From Flaveria trinervia (Eukaryota; Streptophyta; Magnoliopsida; Asterales; Asteraceae): DNA of 64,000 nucleotides. The stretch lies in assembly GCA_025506515.1 (NCBI GenBank), contig CM046442.1, forward strand, positions 64,303,340-64,367,339. Direction: 5' to 3'. This document shows, in pieces, positions 46,676 to 58,406 of the stretch. Each line of letters starts with the position of its first letter. The first letter of the stretch is position 1. Under the pieces are notes generated by a model that made no database searches, was not told the origin of the DNA, and saw only the letters and a list, made by a program, of their open reading frames with translations. A program made the position numbers and the translations under genes.

Positions 46676-47566
46676 CTCAAATGTATCACCGACAAGGGAT
46701 TCACCCAGATTGGGACCACATTGCCCTCATTGTAAGCATACTGAGGATAGTGCTCTGTAGTGACATCTTCTATCTCTATTTCATCAACGTCATTTAGCTC
46801 GTCATCACAGGTAGCATTACATGTCGGAGCATCTTTCACTATTTCATCAGGATTGAGCTTGAAAATTCTGCCAGTGCTCGTTTGATAGATCGTGAATTAT
46901 TTCCCCTTCTTCAGGAGTATAACTCACTGACCTTCTGACAATCCCTTGCAGATCAAGAACCATTATGAGTTGAGACTGACCTGCTGAAGGGGAGCAATAT
47001 CAAACTCATCTCTTTTGTAATTTGGATATGTTTGATTTACACATTTCACACTAAAATCATTAGTAATTTCTCAAACGAAATGCATTAACTTAATATTAAC
47101 ATTAATACATGTTTTTTCAATACAGAATACAATAGTAATAAATACATAAACATGTACAATTTACTTTTATCCTGAATACTCGGCTCATCACGTGAAGGTG
47201 CAGAAGCAAAAGCCGACTGATCTTGTCTGTTCTTTGATCTTTTCTCTTGCCTGGAGCTGAGACAGATTCAGCTGCTTCTCCTCCGTCAGTGTCTTCATCT
47301 TCGTGCCATTCTTCAGTTTTCTCTTCGTCAGTTTCACTCTCATCATCATCGTCGTCTTCATCATCATCATCATTTCTGTCCCCATCCCTTATCTTTAAGG
47401 GCTCCTCCTTCGATCCTTTCAGCTTTAGCAAAATGGTCTTTTTAGCTTTTTCCAACTCCTCTATTTTCTTCCCTGAGGTGACGCTTGAGCTTGGAGAATA
47501 GCTATCTCGTTGCTCTGGGCAGTCATCTGTCGGGCCTGTCTTTCTATCACTTGAGTTGCTCTGCAA
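46676..47566 (-). pseudogene. ORF3 middle: acidic tract and possible small intron
   Basis: 47566-47170 is open and encodes a helical Lys/Glu segment (KKIEELEKAKKTILLKLKG) and a run of Asp/Glu (about 47380-47310). Between 47164 and 47051 lies an AT-rich stretch with donor-like GTAAAT, TACTAAT and TTTTAG on the minus strand, a candidate intron. After it, coding-like sequence resumes (VNQTYPNYKRDEFDI, IYQTSTGRIFKLNPDEI, about 47040-46830) with shifts near 46985 and 46722. Confidence 0.6.
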
Positions 47567-47587
47567 TTTGGTGAGTTTGTGCAGCAG

Positions 47588-48025
47588 TCAGGTCAGTAAG
47601 CTGGCGGATTTGGGAGGCTTTTCCTCATCGGCAGCCAGCAAATGCATTACCATTCTGTTTAGTGCCAACAACTGTTCTTCTACCGTAACTGTAGGTAGAG
47701 GTGATCTGTAAGTGAATGAGGGATAGGCTGAGGGCTCGGTTTGGTGGCTAGTGGTGGTGGTGGTGGCTGTGGTGAATATCGGGTCAGGTCGGGATGATAG
47801 TGGTGGTGAGTGAGGGGTGAATGATGTAGTGGTGGCTGGGATCTGTATTGTGGTGGTAGGTCTGGTGGTGTCTGTGGTTGCTATGGGGGCTGTGGTGGCT
47901 ATGGTGGTGGATGGGGTGTCTGAAGAGGTGGTAGTGGTGGTGGTAGTGGCGGTAGTAGCTGAGGTAGTAGTGATGAAGGTCAAACGGCGCTTCTTCTTTG
48001 GTTTCTGCCCATGGGGTTGAGCCAT
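47588..48025 (-). pseudogene. ORF3 Thr/Ser/Pro-rich linker
   Basis: A basic start (QKPKKKRRLTF) that could be a nuclear localisation signal is followed by about 80 residues dominated by Thr, Ser and Pro (48000-47730). A short helical segment (EEQLLALNRMVMHLLA) follows. It probably joins the acidic part at 47566 through a frameshift. The DNA is a GGT/GTG-rich imperfect repeat. Confidence 0.65.
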
Positions 48026-49312
48026 CCGTTTTCTCCTCGTTCCCTTCGAGGTGGATGCTCCCCACCTACCCTGCCGATTGACCCTGGAACATAGGTCGGG
48101 TCGGTCTCTGTCTCTCCAGAGTCTCTTGGGTGCTTACCAACCACCCGAAGCCCACGTAGTGTGGGAACCACTTTTCTTCCCACAGTCCTGGTGAGGGGCT
48201 CCTTATCAGACTCTTCTTCTTCTACTTCTGTTTCAAGGACAAAGTCATGATGAAACCCAGCTGACTCGGTAACTTCTGCAGCCGGGGCGGATGCTGGAGG
48301 CACGACATCAGACGTAGTGCCTCTCTGTGGAACAGGCATATGTCTCCGGCACCCCCACTATCATCATCATCTGAATCATCAGTAGGTAGGACAATTGGCT
48401 CCACGTCGGAGTCACTGTCCTCGTGACGCCATTGGCGTCTCCCTGGTGCCACATAACTTTCATCTGCTAAATGCCAATAAGCCTCTTTGCCTGGGGCTTC
48501 ACTTCCTTGCCCCGGTACACCACCATCCTACCCAAAGTAGTGTCATCCATAAGTTCCAAAGTCATCGCATCATGACTTTCCTTGGGGAGCAGAGGCAGCT
48601 TCTCATTGAATATCATCTGAAGGAACCTTGGATACATACAAAAACCTTCTTTCCCTTTTGTTTCAATGTTCTCTACAAATAAGCAAAGATCATATTAGAG
48701 AAGCTGAAAGGGTGGTTCAGCACCAGAGCCACGAAGGCATTTTGTATCTGATCTGATAGGTCATCGAAACCACCCTTCTCGAAGCAATGCACTTAAGAAT
48801 CACATGTGCCAGATATTTGTATTGTGGGCACAGGTTGCTCTTATTTAGCACCCCCGAGTTAATGTCCCCCGCATACTTGATTCAGAAGAAACACCCTCTC
48901 ACTGTCAAAGGATGTAACTTAGTGGGGTGAGTGGAGTCATCCCCAAAGTCAAGGATTCTCTGGATGTCTGTAGCGGTAATGTCGATAGCTTGACCCAAAA
49001 TGGTGCTTCGGATGCTGTATGGCTCACGAGAGCGATCCACTGAGGCATTCTCCTAGAATGCCTGATGTAGTGATTGTAAGGCGTGCACGGTGTAGATATA
49101 GCCTTATGATCCGTGAGCGTTTGAGGAAGGCTATATCTGGAGAACTCGGCCCCGTTCCGAGTTGTGTGGTCCAAATGGGCACAGATGTTGTGCTTTGGAT
49201 TAAGAGACCATCTGTCAGTCATTTTTCCTGAAACACAAAACACATGATCATTAGTACATAATACATCAGAATTCAGTTCTAAGTGTAGTGTTTCACTTCC
49301 ATTCTGATTCAT
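48026..49312 (-). pseudogene. ORF3 N-terminal domain, broken
   Basis: Across three frames the reading parallels the family 1 ORF3: KYLAHVILKCIASRRGGFDD (about 48830-48770), then FSFSNMIFAYL, then GFCMYPRFLQMIFNEKLP and TTLGRMVVYRGKEV (about 48660-48490). An acidic Ser/Asp stretch follows (48452-48222). Frames 49312-48905 and 48339-47980 are partly out of register. Stops and shifts make this half non-functional. Confidence 0.65.
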
Positions 49313-49560
49313 TCATGCGAATGAATCATGCGACTGGAGTAATTCGGTTGTTCTTAAGTACGACTGAGTTCATTCGGTTGATTTAGACATGCGATTGAGT
49401 CAATCTGCCGACTGAGTCTTCGATTGGTTCAGTCGGCCGACTGAACTCATTCGGGTGGTTCATTCGGCCGAATGACCCAATCGCAAGGTTCAATCGTGCG
49501 ATTGGAGTTCATTCGAGCGACCAGTCGCTTGCCCCACTGTTCGATCGCCTGTGGTCGATC
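49308..49560. repeat. TCGNNCGA array upstream of ORF3
   Basis: Dense words including TTCATGCGAATGA, TCGGCCGACTGA, TTCGGCCGAATGA and AATCGTGCGATTGG. Same design as in the LTR but with more GGCC centres. In element orientation it ends just before the ORF3 start region (about 49250). Confidence 0.88.
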
Positions 49561-49884
49561 TTGACCTATTTAAGTTATTTAACAGTGTTTAATGGTCCAT
49601 TAGACTCGCCTACTTGTCACTAATAGCCTATTAAACTAATTTCAATATTTTTTCTTAGTTTACGTAGGTGATTAGGTCATTTCACAGGTCGGTTCTTGAT
49701 TCAATCGAGTGTCTCTAATGTAGGTTCTTTAATCTTCTGATTTTGGTAAGATTTAAGAGTAATGTACCTGTAAAATCGTCACTCGAATGTAAGAAACTCA
49801 ACAACAATGTAGTCAGGATCTGTAGCAATTTTTGGCAGAGTACGGGAAGAATGCGATTTGGGTGCGATTTTGGTGTGGTGAGGA

Positions 49885-50208
49885 ACATGCGATCGACTGA
49901 GGCCCTTAAATACTTAACTTAAGTTCAATCGGCCGAGCCTCATTCGCTCAGTTCATTCGGGCGACTGAGTCTCAGTCGTACGATTGGCCTAGTCAATCGC
50001 ATTCAGTCGGCCGACTGAGTCTCAGTCGGTCGACTTCCTCATTCGGTCTCTTTCATTCGCATCTTCAGTTGACTGACTGAGCCTCAGTTGGTCGACTGCT
50101 TCATTTCCCCCTTCTATTCGGTCGAATGGATCATTCTCATGTCCATTCGGCCGATTGGGAGCCATTCGCATAGTTGGTCCATGACCATGATCCAATCGTG
50201 CGAATGGG
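49885..50208. repeat. Second internal TCGNNCGA array
   Basis: Words such as CAATCGGCCGAGCC, AGTCGTACGATTGG, AGTCGGCCGACTGA and AATCGTGCGAATGG. Separated from the previous array by about 325 bp of ordinary AT-rich sequence. Confidence 0.88.
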
Positions 50209-51776
50209 TCACACTTAGTGAGTTTACAGTCATTTGAACATTTACTTTTAAGACCCTTTTATCTTTTGACAATAACATTATAAGCTCTTAACCAATTCAG
50301 TCACCTCAGACGTGACTCTTTTAAAACACCTTGTCACCTCTGACGTGACTCTTTAAACTTTGAAAAACATGTGGCCATCTCAGACATGACCCTTTTAGGT
50401 GAGTTAATTCCATTCTGATTTTCCTGATGAAGTCCGACAGACGCACACACTAAAAGATTAACATAGAAACTTAAACTAAATACACAAATAAATTGGTTTT
50501 TGAACTTTTGTGAGGGATAAAACCCTAAGATGGAAATCTACGGATTTGATTCCGGAGTCGAAAGCTTCAACTTAGATTGACCACACCTGGACCAATTCAA
50601 TTTTGGAATCATACAGGAACATCAAATCATTTGGGACTTGTTAAAAACTCTTTCGATGCTCAATTCTTGGTGTTCATCTAGAGTCATTAGCAGCTTTAGG
50701 GAATCATACTGGAACTCTTAGATTACCACATTGATTTGAACTTTCAAGAATTGCAGCCACAATGATTGTCAATATGTTTGTCCACTTAAATCCATACACA
50801 GACTCTTGACTCAACCGGTGATTGTTTTTGGTTTATTTAATTCAACGAACATTTGTGGATCCACACTTATATGGTAATCAACATCCCTCAGGAGCTTTGA
50901 GCGGTCTACGGGTATTGTTACAAGGAGAGACTATTCTTAGATCTTTCATAGAAAACCAGTCCTCAGGTCAGTGCCATCGCACAGCAAAGAGGCGGCAAAC
51001 AACAATGAATTCTAGAATATCCAGGTTATGCTTATCCTCAGGTCAGTGTCATCGCATAACAGAGAGGCACACAACCTATCTCCTTGTTAGAGCAGCTTTT
51101 ATTTTGCACCAAATGCACCAACAACATAGGTCATTAGCTTGATAGCATTTTTCTTTCATTTTTTTCATGCTTTGCTCTATTCATGGTCAACCGCACAATT
51201 GTGGCGTTTACATGCTCATTACCCCTTATTGGAATATTATGATTGTGTTAACCAATGATAAGATGGAAGTCCACAGTCAGTTGAACAACTTAATTTGATC
51301 TTGACATCACCAGTCCGGTCTAATCATCTATTGTGTTGAATCTACCGACATATCAATTGTGGTCTAGCAACCTCTAGGTTACTCTCATTGTGTTACCTTA
51401 GGAGTTACAGTTTTTCTATCTTCCCTTTTATATTGCTTAGACTACACAGACTTATACTTGAATTTATTCACTCTTTCTAAATTAGGATTTAAAGTCCCTC
51501 TTGACTTGTTCCTGTGTACTATCATATTCCAAAGGGTTTGAATCGGTAACACAGATACGATCTACCTTGTATCAGCTTTCGCCATTCCTTCTCCCTCGGT
51601 TCCCTTTTTTTTTAATGTTGCTTGCTGACTTATTCCCCCCTAAAATACTAAAATCAAACCTGGTTTAATTATTTTAGGATTTTAATTAAAACAGCAGAAA
51701 ACATGAGTTTAATTTAAACAGACTAAATAAAAACAAATAAAATAAAATAAAAAAGAAAAATTAAAAACTACATCGA
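50209..51776 (-). other. Non-coding gap between pol and ORF3
   Basis: No convincing coding sequence. It contains three to four copies of a CACCTCAGACGTGACTCTTT-like unit at 50311-50397, an imperfect direct repeat of TCCTCAGGTCAGTGYCATCGCA at about 50960 and 51037, and a T-run near 51608. Confidence 0.7.
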
Positions 51777-53230
51777 CTACACATGATCCTCATCAGGAAT
51801 AACATCACTTCTCTTTTTAACGCTATTGACCTCTAGCAGATATTGGAAACATGGTTTATCAAAGGCTCTAGTATAGAGGTCAGCGCGTTGAAAATCAGTA
51901 TTAATTTTTACCACATCAATTAAGTTTTTTCGAAACAATCTCGTATGAAGTGATTTTAATACTGATATGTTTGTCTTAGGATGTTGGACCGGATTTTTAG
52001 TTACTGCAATTGCAGCAGAGTTATCGACAAAAATAGGAGTAGAATGGAATGTTAAATCGTAATCCCGCATTTGCTGTTGAATCCAGATGATTTGTGAACA
52101 GCAACTTGCAGCAACCACATATTCGGCTTCACAGGTTGACAATGCAACCGATGTCTGCTTCTTACACTGCCAGGTAATTAATCTTTCCCAAAGAATTGAC
52201 ACCCTGCTGATGTAGACTTGTAGTTCATCTTGCAGCCTCCGTAGTCCGAGTCGCTATACGCCGTGAGCTCAAAATCATCATCATGAGGATACCACAACCC
52301 AAGTGTGGGTGTACCCTTTAGATAGCGAAAATCCTTTTGACCCGATCAGATGATTGACCTTAGGTTTAGCGATATCTAGAACATAAACATGTCGCTACAT
52401 GATATCAGGTCTAGAGGCAGTGAGATACATGAGGGATCCAATCATTCCTCGGTTACATCGTGGCATCCACAAGATCTCCATTTTCATCAGGTGCTATGTC
52501 GTGATTCATAGCCAGTGGAGTACCTGCAGCAGATGCATTCTCCATGTCAAAACGGTAAGAATGTTGCCTACGTACTTGGTCTGATGTAGAAAGATCCATT
52601 TGGTGTTTGATCCACCTGTAGCCTGAGAAAGAACTTCATATCCCCCATAGCGCTCATCTCAAACTCTTTCTGCATAACTGCTTCAAACTCTTGCATAATC
52701 TTTCGTTCTTTGAACCAAAAATTATGTCATCAACATAGATTTGTACGAGCAGTAGGTCGCCATCTTTTTCTTAATGAACAGCGTGTAGTCAAGACCCCCT
52801 GCGACAGCCGTGTTTCACAAGATGAGTCGAGAGTTTCTCATACCAAGCTCTTGGAGCTTGATGAAGCCCATATAAAGCCTTGTCGAGCTTGTAGACTCTA
52901 TCCCGATGATAAGGATCTTCAAATCCCTGGGTTGACTGACATAAACTGTTTCTCTAATTTCCCCATGAAGAAATGCACTTTCACATCTAATTGATAGACT
53001 TTAATCTTCATGTACGATGCTAGGCAAGGAAGATACGAATGGCTTCCATCCTTGCCACGAGTGCAAATACCTCATTGTAATCAATTCCCTCGACTTGGCG
53101 GAATCCCTAACAACCAGTTGATCCTTGTTCCTGATAATGACCCCTTGGTCATCGTTCTGCATTTTAAAACCCATTTGGGCCAATGACCAGCACCTTAGGT
53201 CTATAAACCAGAGACCATACACCTAACTTT
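51777..53230 (-). pseudogene. Minus-strand copia reverse transcriptase and RNase H
   Basis: RNase H is 52202-51777, open, with TSVALSTCEAEY and the FVDNSAAIAVTKNPVQHPKT block. RT is scattered over 53222-52550 (RNKDQLVVR near 53120; KVYQLDVKCAFL-type sequence near 53000-52960, in shifted frames; YGLHQAPRAWYE-type sequence near 52860). Multiple shifts and stops. Confidence 0.88.
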
Positions 53231-53738
53231 TGAACTGAAGAAGTTCTTCTTGCATTGCACTCACCATGCCTCATCATTAGTGCTTCATGACATATTTTCG
53301 CTCAAACTGTGAGACAAAACACCGATAGGCACCATCATGAATATCCCTTTTCATAACAGAGGCATAGTCAGCTGAGTACAGCTGATTTCAGGTTGTACTC
53401 CTGATGGACATCCCCAATGACATTGTCTAAGGGATGAAAACATTTAGACGTGATCCTGGAGTAGTAGGAACAGCTACCTCAGAGCCAAGATGATGAACAT
53501 TTGGTTCTTCATCTGAGGTAGTTGGAGTTTGAGGCTCTGACGTCGAAGGTGCACCACTGGTAGATGCTAGTGGCTTTCGGGAACTGGAACCTGTTCCTCC
53601 TGACTGTTCTGGGTATCTTCTTCAGCTTCATTTTCAGAGGAGGTGTCACTGTCGTCGATTACTCCCCCTGAATGAGTAGATGATTCTCCCTGTGAGATAG
53701 ATGTTGGTGGATTCAAGCTATCATACTCATTCGTGTGG
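53231..53738 (-). pseudogene. Integrase-RT linker, decayed
   Basis: Lies between integrase and RT of the minus-strand copia. Ser/Glu/Pro-rich in broken frames (for example SSTHSGGVIDDSDTSSE-like near 53680-53630), as expected for the copia linker. Confidence 0.55.
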
Positions 53739-55135
53739 CTAATTCGTCATCCGAGGGAGAGAGAGGAACGTTGAAGGACTTGAAGAATCCATCATAGTCA
53801 AAGAGTAGGCGGGTCCTTTGCCAGTAGGCGGTGTGGTGAATCGCTGAACATCAACATCACACCAAACTTCTACTAGACCTGTTGAGTTATTGTAAACTCG
53901 CTTGTTAGGTATGTTGTATCCTAGAAAGATGCCTACATCTGCCTTCTTGCTAAAATTTCCCTCTTGTGTCTTCTTCAGAAGTGTGCACGGCGCCCCAATG
54001 GTTCGAGATACTCCAAGTTCGGTTTGCGTCTTTGTAGTAGCTCGTAACATGTTTTTCCGTGGGGTTGACTATCAGGACTCGATTCAGTGTATAACATGCA
54101 TTTGCCACTGCCTCATTCTAGATATGGATAGGCAGTTTCGAGTCTGCCAGCATAGTCCGTGCTGTCTCTATCAAGCTCCTATTCTTTCTCTCAGCAACGC
54201 CATTCATCTGAGGTGTGTAAGCAGAAGTGAATTGATGCACAATCCCCTTTTCCTTGCAGTATTCCTCCATCCAATGGTTCTTGAATTCCAATCTGTTGTC
54301 TGAGCGTACTTGTCTAACTTTCAGCTTGTAGAGAGATTCCAGTGTGGTTACCAACTCCTTGAATGATTCAAATGTTTCTGATTTGGATTTGAGAAACATT
54401 ACCCAAGTGAACCTTGAGTAGTCATCGGTGATCACAAAACAGTACAGGTCGCCTGTAATGCTCTTTGTACGACTGGACCGACAGATCCATGTGTAGAAGT
54501 TCAAGAGGAAGGTCTATCGTATTAACTTTCTTTTCCTTATGAGACTTCTTTGTCTGTTTACCTTTCTTGCAAGCTATACAGAAACCAGGAAGCTGAAAGT
54601 TCTTGACATTACACACCTCTCACCAGATCCTTCTGAATCAAGTGATTCATCTTCCTTTGACGGATGTGTCCCATTCTCCTATGCCAGGAGATGGAGTCTT
54701 TTTCAGTAGCTTTGGATAGAAAACAATGAACCTCATGATCCATTGTAGAAGCTGTGACAGATCCAAGACATAAGATCTTTATATCTTGAAGCAGTCCTCA
54801 AAACTTGGTCCTCTGGGATCACGTAGTCTTTCTTCAGTACATAACATTCTTGTTGTCGAAGATGACTTTAAATTCCTTATCACATATTTGTGAAACAGAG
54901 AGTAAGTTGTTTTGAAGTTGCTGGACGTAGTTCACCCTATCAAACTTAACTTTCTGATTTCCACTTCTCCCTGAGCTGTGATATATCCTCCCTTGTTTCC
55001 AGCAAACGAAACATGCCCTCCTTTTATTTGTTTGACATTTGATAAAAGTGCTCTTTTTCCTGTCATGTGCCTAGATGCTCCGTGCCTACTATCCACGTTT
55101 AGTTTCAGCATTGTATTGAACACCTGCACATACAA
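53739..55135 (-). pseudogene. Minus-strand copia protease and integrase
   Basis: The protease remnant is 55135-54932, where GASRHMTGKRALLS is kept but the catalytic DSG is disrupted to DSRHG. The zinc-finger cysteines CIACKKGKQ lie near 54575. The integrase core is 54504-54118 (TDDYSRFTWVMFL, VRSDNRLEF, MNGVAERKNRSL). The post-core block is 54050-53739 (GIFLGYNIPNKRVYN). Shifts separate these pieces. Confidence 0.88.
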
Positions 55136-55203
55136 GGTAAAGGGTTAGTTTAGGTTAGGAACCCAAGCTTTTACTGGCTTGGGTTTCCCAGAGGCATCAC
55201 ACA

Positions 55204-57889
55204 TCAGAAATTCAACCCATTGACCCTTAGAAGGTAGGGTAGCTCAGGTTTCCTTCTTGTCATCATTATCACCATAGAGGTTGACTTTTCTTTCCATAGG
55301 CCAGATTTGTGCAATGCCTGTTTGTGATACACAGTCGACTGGCTAACAGATTGAACATTCTGTTCACTAGTTCTTCTAGGTGGAGTTAAAGATCTCCTCT
55401 TAGAAGACTTAGGTTTTGAGTCCTGAAGTTCAATCTTCTTCCTAGGTGTCTGATAATAAGTACAGTAGGAAGCATGTGTCCACATTCTCCACAGTTGTAG
55501 CACCGCTATCAACTTTATGATTAACTTTCTTTGTGAGACGTGTGTGACACTCTTGTAATATCACTCACTTTAGGTTTTGACTCTGGTTCATTTGATGTGT
55601 TTTACTAGTTTAACAAAATTAACTGATTTAACCTGTTTGACATCCTTTTCTTTTTGTTAATTGGTCTTTGACTTGAAGTATGTGAAAGATTATCCTTAGA
55701 AGCCCTTTTTGGTTCTGATTTGACTTTGTTAGAACCTGACATTAAGTTAACCTTTTCAATTTCTTTTCCAGATTAACACAAGGCAATTTACCCTTTGCCT
55801 TTGAAGTGGTCTCCTTTTGTTTGTTTTCCAGTGTCAATAGATGAACATAAGGAATCTGGAGCACTAACAAGAGGAGTGGACACTACATGATCCTTGATGG
55901 GATTACTACTTAAGGTCTAGTTTTAGTCTCATCAAAGTCTCAGGTGGTGGCGGAACCACTTTATAACCCAGTCATCCCCGTTGTTCCTTTTATTTACTAA
56001 GTGTTGGACTATGTGCGACGAACTAGTCCAACTATGCAGTTTCTGTTTTAGTGAATTACTTCTACTTCTAGAACTGCCTATTGTTTCTTAGTGTCTTCTA
56101 GGGAGTTTAGATAATACCTAATGTCATTAGCTTGATTAAAGGCAACTACTTTCGGTTTCCCTAAGCTGTTTAGTCAAAAGGTCTATTTTTTCTTTATAAC
56201 TGAGCTCATTTTGTTTTAGTACCCTATTAGCCTCAGTGCATAGAATGCAATCTTTTATCAAGTTATCATTATGATCTAATAACCTAGCAAATTTAGCATC
56301 TATGCTATTCCTAAAGGCATCACAATCAGAACAAGCATGATTATTAAACATTGTGTCAGTAGTACTTACCTGAGCAGATTCAGAAGCGCTTGCCATCAAT
56401 GCAGTATCAGATGATTCTGATTCTTTTGCTTCTGTCTTTTCTGTCTCTGACATGGTAGTCTCCACTTTTGGCTTGTAACTGACCTCGGTTGCAGTTGCTT
56501 CTTCACTATGTGACATTGTTATCTCAACTGCTAGATCTACTTCACTAGCGGAATCACTGTCAATATCTTCTACATTTGCAATGTTTGATTCCCCTGGTGA
56601 GACAAACCTAAACTCCAATCCTGTCCTTCATCATCATGAGCAGTCAAGGCTTTTGAGTCCTTGTTTGAGGAAGTAGAACTGGTAGTTTGCTTGTCTAGAC
56701 GAGTGAAGGATAGAACGGGTTCCCATTCCCAGACTTCTTGGCTTCACACATTCTCTCTTGAAGTGCCCCTTTTCACCACAGTTAAAGCAGGTCACTTTAC
56801 TCTTGTCGAAGCCAAAGGTGGTATCCTTAGTAGCAACCAAGTTCTGTCCAGTCTTTTTCACAAACTTCTTCGCCCTCCGGACAGCACTTGCTAAGGCCCA
56901 CATTATGTCCATTCTTTCAAGCTCCATTTCGTCCACCTGCTCATAGTCCTCGTCTGCTAGATGGCAGTTTCCAATCTTTCCAGCAACAAGTTCATCATAG
57001 GAATGGACCATTGCTGCTAATAGATCCATGTGCTCCCGAGCTACTTCCACAGTCACATTACCGAGGTTTTCGGTCTTCAGTCTAGTAGCATTTGCTTCAG
57101 ATCCAATGTATTGGGTAGAAGAAGACCCTGACTTTCTGAACCTGAAAAGGTGCATGTGTAGGACTCGATGAGCTAGACACGAATGCAGTCTAGAGAGGTG
57201 CTCCAGATGTCTTAGCTTGAGGAGTGGCATTGTATAAAGCTGGATTTTGATTGTACGTAGACTTCTGAGCTCTGTACTTCATTCTAAGTGATTCTTCTCG
57301 CAACTTCAGAATGAAGTCATTAATATCCAGTTTTGACAGCATTCCATTCTGTCTAAGATTAGACACGAATGAAACCCATTTTTCAGGCAATCCATCTGCA
57401 AAATTATTAACTTTCTCTTCCATGGTAGTAGCCAATCCATGTGTATGCATTCACCCATCAGATGGTAGAATCTATCTATAATCGTCCAAACTCTTGTTTC
57501 CCATCGATGAGAAGTTTTCAAATTCCTTCTTTAACTCCTTAGCCTTGATTGCCTTCAACGGGCATTTCCTCGTCGTACCTCTTCTCTAGCTCATCCCATA
57601 GTTTCTTGGACTGCTTATTTTCTGAGTACTGGTGGAATATCTCTTTAGGGATAGACTGTGTAATCAATGCATAGACCCTCTTCTCTGCATTATATTTGAC
57701 TTTCTGCGCGTCTGTCATCCCTCGTAAGGTTAACTTACTCCATCGGCTCCCACTGGTGTACTTATATCCAATCTCGATGGCCTCCCATAGATTCGGATCC
57801 ACTCCATTGAGGTAGATCTCAAAACGTTTTTTCCAGTGGGGAAACTCATCTAACGTTAAAAGCTTTGGTGGTTTATTATGATTACCCAC
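55204..57889 (-). pseudogene. Minus-strand copia gag
   Basis: 57889-57539 is the N-terminal part (LTLDEFPHWKKRFEIYLNG, LWDELEKRYDEE). 57450-57190 is the capsid end (LPEKWVSFVSNLRQNGM). 57230-56634 holds the zinc knuckle CFNCGEKGHFKREC (about 56795-56754). 56618-56136 is acidic, then coiled coil (NEL-SYKEKIDLLTKQL). 55512-55204 is a basic tail ending EFLM-type before the protease. At least five frame breaks. Confidence 0.87.
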
Positions 57890-57995
57890 CTCACTCTCAA
57901 GTAACAGCAGGTTCTGGATCCTAGAGTCCTTCCCACCATAAAGGCTGACATTTGATCTTCCATTTTAAATAAATTTAAGTCTAATAAGCAATTTT

Positions 57996-58182
57996 GAGTC
58001 GCCGACTGAAGGGTGCGAATGAACTAGGCGTGCGTGAACACTCAGTCGTGCGAATGAACTGATGCGTATGAACCGTGCGACCGAACGTTCAATCGTACGA
58101 ATGGAGATACGACTATGTCCATTGTGCGACTAAGCAATGCGAATGAGTCCAGTCGTGCGAATGGCTCACTCGTGCGACTGAA
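57996..58182. repeat. TCGNNCGA array in the 5' leader
   Basis: Between the primer site and gag. Words include GAGTCGCCGACTGAA, CAATCGTACGAATGG, AGTCGTGCGAATGG and CTCGTGCGACTGA. The array is therefore present in the genomic RNA leader as well as in the LTR. Confidence 0.88.
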
Positions 58183-58392
58183 GCTGCTGTTATGCGAAAA
58201 TTTCTAGGTTAAACGTGTTTTAGCCGTAAAAATTCGAACTTTCGCAAGGTTGAATTGCCTAAGTCCGTAGAAACCAAACTTTGATGAGCAGAGAACGTCA
58301 AAGATCACTTTTGACACAAAAGATTGCGTTTTAGTGCAAAACACAAACTTTTTATCAATCTTGATTGAATCACACGTAATCAAGAGCCAATA

Positions 58393-58404
58393 GCTCTGAT
58401 ACCA
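58393..58404 (-). other. Primer-binding site of the minus-strand copia
   Basis: GCTCTGATACCA, the exact complement of TGGTATCAGAGC (tRNA-iMet), two bases from the LTR. Confidence 0.94.
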
Positions 58405-58406
58405 CT

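Noticed and set aside
47247..48020. Plus-strand Ser- and Val-rich frames opposite ORF3
   Set aside because: Shadows of the Asp/Glu and Thr-rich coding repeats on the minus strand.
45827..49312. Calling ORF3 a viral envelope gene
   Set aside because: No signal peptide, membrane helix or cleavage site is visible, and position alone is not enough.
45361..50208. TCGNNCGA blocks as a CRISPR or centromeric satellite
   Set aside because: No constant repeat/spacer period and no monomer length; the blocks occur at element-specific positions including both LTRs.
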